14,757 nucleotides of DNA from the NCBI GenBank assembly GCA_025357775.1, contig JANXOQ010000064.1, forward strand, positions 1 to 14,757. Direction: 5' to 3'. This DNA comes from Ferruginibacter sp. GTDB lineage: Bacteria > Bacteroidota > Bacteroidia > Chitinophagales > Chitinophagaceae. Shown here one piece after another: positions 13,345-14,757 of the stretch. A program made the position numbers and the translations under genes. Numbering within the stretch: position 1 is the first letter of the stretch; every line of letters begins with the position of its first letter. The notes beneath the pieces were generated by a model. That model did no database searches. It saw nothing but the letters and a program-made list of their open reading frames with translations, and had not been told where the DNA came from.

Positions 13345-14757
13345 TTATTTTTTGAAAGTAAAAGCAAGTGGGATATTTATTTTAAAGCTAAGATTTCTTC
13401 CCATATTAAATACACCGTTTCTACCAGTTGCTATATTTTGTGCAGCGTATTTTAGTCTGCTAAGGTGGCTTTGGTATGCTATATCAGCTATATTATTTCC
13501 CGAAAAATTTATAGTAAACAACGTTTTTCCTTTTTTAGAAATTACATCAGTACCAACACCAATATTTATTAAAGTATAACCTGGTGTTTCAGTCTCTGTA
13601 TTAAATGCAGTAAATGCCTTTGATTGCTGAAAAGTATTATCCATTTCTATTTTTGCGTAAGCGTTAGAAATATTTTTTCCAATTTTTTAAAAATCTCCTC
13701 TCAACTCTGTTAATAATTTAGGAGCAGGTATAAATGGTAAATTTCTTGTTCCTTCTATCGGCTCTTTTAGTAAACCAATTACATATGAAAATGTATTTTG
13801 AAAATGCAACCAATCTATTGGGTGTGGGTGAATATCTAAAGTAGCCTCTATTCCTGATAATCTTGCATTACTTTGCTCAAATTTAAAAGCATTAAGAAAA
13901 TTACCTCCTACATCAATCATAGAGTCATTGCCAATTTCGGTTTGTAATTTTTTATAAAAAATAAAATTAGAGAAATTATTAAGATACCCTGCAAGGTTTA
14001 AAGAAATATGTTGGTTACTCAGTTCAATTGATGCATCTATTTGTGTGCTTACTTCACTTTTTAAATTGGCACTGCCATACTCATAGCGTATTGTACCTTC
14101 GTGAGCCCCATTGCTTGCTAGCTCTGGTATACTAGGTGCACGAAATGCACGGGCTATGTTTAATTTTATATTTACATTCTTATTTATTTCATAAGCCAAC
14201 CCTGCACTTCCAGAAAAATTTTCAAAATTTTTATCAAAAGCTTCTCCCTTTACATTTCCTGATTCATCTAATAAATTTTGCACTTCAATTTTTCTAGTAT
14301 CAAATCTTAAACCACCACTTATTGTTAGTGCATATATACTTTTTTCTGTAAAAACAAAAACTCCAGCATCTTTTAGTTTGTTGTTTGGTATAAGTTGCTC
14401 TATTCCTCTATTGGTGTTTGTTTGAATCATACCACTTATTCCCAGTGATGGACACCATCCTTTTATTTCTTTTATATGCAATTGAGTGGAGTATGTCAAA
14501 GTCTTTAAATCAAAAAATAAATTTTGTTTTGTTGGGTTTTCTATGTCCCCAAACTCCTCCCGCTTATTTTGTTGGTATGCAATATTTAGAGAAGTTTTAT
14601 TACTACCTATTTTAAAATTATTGAAGTAGGCATTTACTTACTCCATTTTTAATTGTGTTAAATAAACAGGTTTATGTTTAATCATTCTACAAGTAATATT
14701 ATGGAAAATACTTTCGAATGATTTTATTCTATTAAACCTGTAACAATACTCATCTAA
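13345..14757 (-). pseudogene. TonB-dependent outer-membrane receptor, 3' part, interrupted by two stop codons
   Basis: This is the beta-barrel half of a TonB-dependent receptor, running in from beyond the window end. Typical pieces in order are YQQNKREEFGD (14586-14554 region), SGGLRFDTRKI, NIARAFRAPSIPELASNGAH, GSANLKSE, GIEATLDIHP, IPAPKLLTELRGDF, then KNISNAYAKIEMDNTF, HLSRLKYAAQN, and the end motif FNMGRNLSFKINIPL. The whole stretch reads in one frame, but TAA codons occur at 13689-13687 (after RGDF, where homologues usually carry a lysine-rich KKIGKN-like continuation) and at 14640-14638 (before VNAYFNNFKIG). Coding resemblance continues on both sides of each stop, so these are substitutions rather than frameshifts. 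The TTG at 14499 would be only an internal start. The gene is either decaying or affected by sequencing errors. The ligand is unknown. It converges on the histidine kinase gene. Confidence 0.8.
14667..14740. repeat. Interrupted inverted repeat near the window end
   Basis: CAGGTTTA (14667-14674) pairs with TAAACCTG (14733-14740), and AATCATTC (14680-14687) pairs with GAATGATT (14716-14723), leaving unequal internal loops and a 28-base terminal loop. It falls in the upstream, poorly recognisable part of the receptor pseudogene. It could be a remnant of an inserted element or chance. Confidence 0.5.

Noticed and set aside
13645..13686. A frameshift between the two receptor pieces.
   Set aside because: Both pieces are in the same frame and the 14 codons between them also read as receptor sequence, so it is a nonsense codon.

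Overview
The window looks like an AT-rich chromosomal segment of a Bacteroidota bacterium, most likely Chitinophagales/Chitinophagaceae-like. This is inferred from the low GC, the lack of strong Shine-Dalgarno sequences, perfect Bacteroidota promoter elements (TTTG-N19-TAnnTTTG), and the gene set: an unbroken mreB-mreC-mreD-mrdA-rodA block, a YqgE/AlgH protein and a SusC/FecA-type receptor of Bacteroidota style. No closer assignment can be made from the sequence alone. No rRNA, tRNA, CRISPR array or transposase was seen.

Layout. (1) 111-812 (+) is a YjjG-like HAD nucleotidase. It converges, with a 2-base gap, on an AAA-type ATPase gene (815-1948, -). The promoter of that ATPase gene is built into a run of five tandem CAAAGTTGTT-type repeats. 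(2) 2141-3915 (+) is a three-gene cluster: an ECF sigma factor, a one-transmembrane protein carrying a repeated VPxxYFxxL motif (candidate anti-sigma factor), and a small secreted Spy/CpxP-like protein. Together they resemble an envelope-sensing module. (3) 3945-4688 (-) is a metallo-beta-lactamase-fold hydrolase. (4) 4854-11017 (-) is the cell-elongation operon, transcribed mreB > mreC > mreD > mrdA > rodA. It encodes the cytoskeletal filament, its membrane adaptors, and the transpeptidase/glycosyltransferase pair that build the lateral wall. (5) 11311-11865 (-) is a YqgE/AlgH protein. It is divergent from a sensor histidine kinase (12013-13338, +), with an operator-like set of TGCTAA repeats between them. 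(6) 13345-14757 (-) is the 3' part of a TonB-dependent receptor gene. It keeps one reading frame but is interrupted by two TAA codons, so it is called a pseudogene running off the window end.

Most of the window is ordinary core-genome content. The parts that deserve a second look are the sigma/repeat-protein/secreted-protein triad, the repeat-embedded ATPase promoter, the similar Lys/Glu-rich inserts in RodA and PBP2, the operator-like repeats in front of the orphan histidine kinase, and the twice-interrupted receptor.
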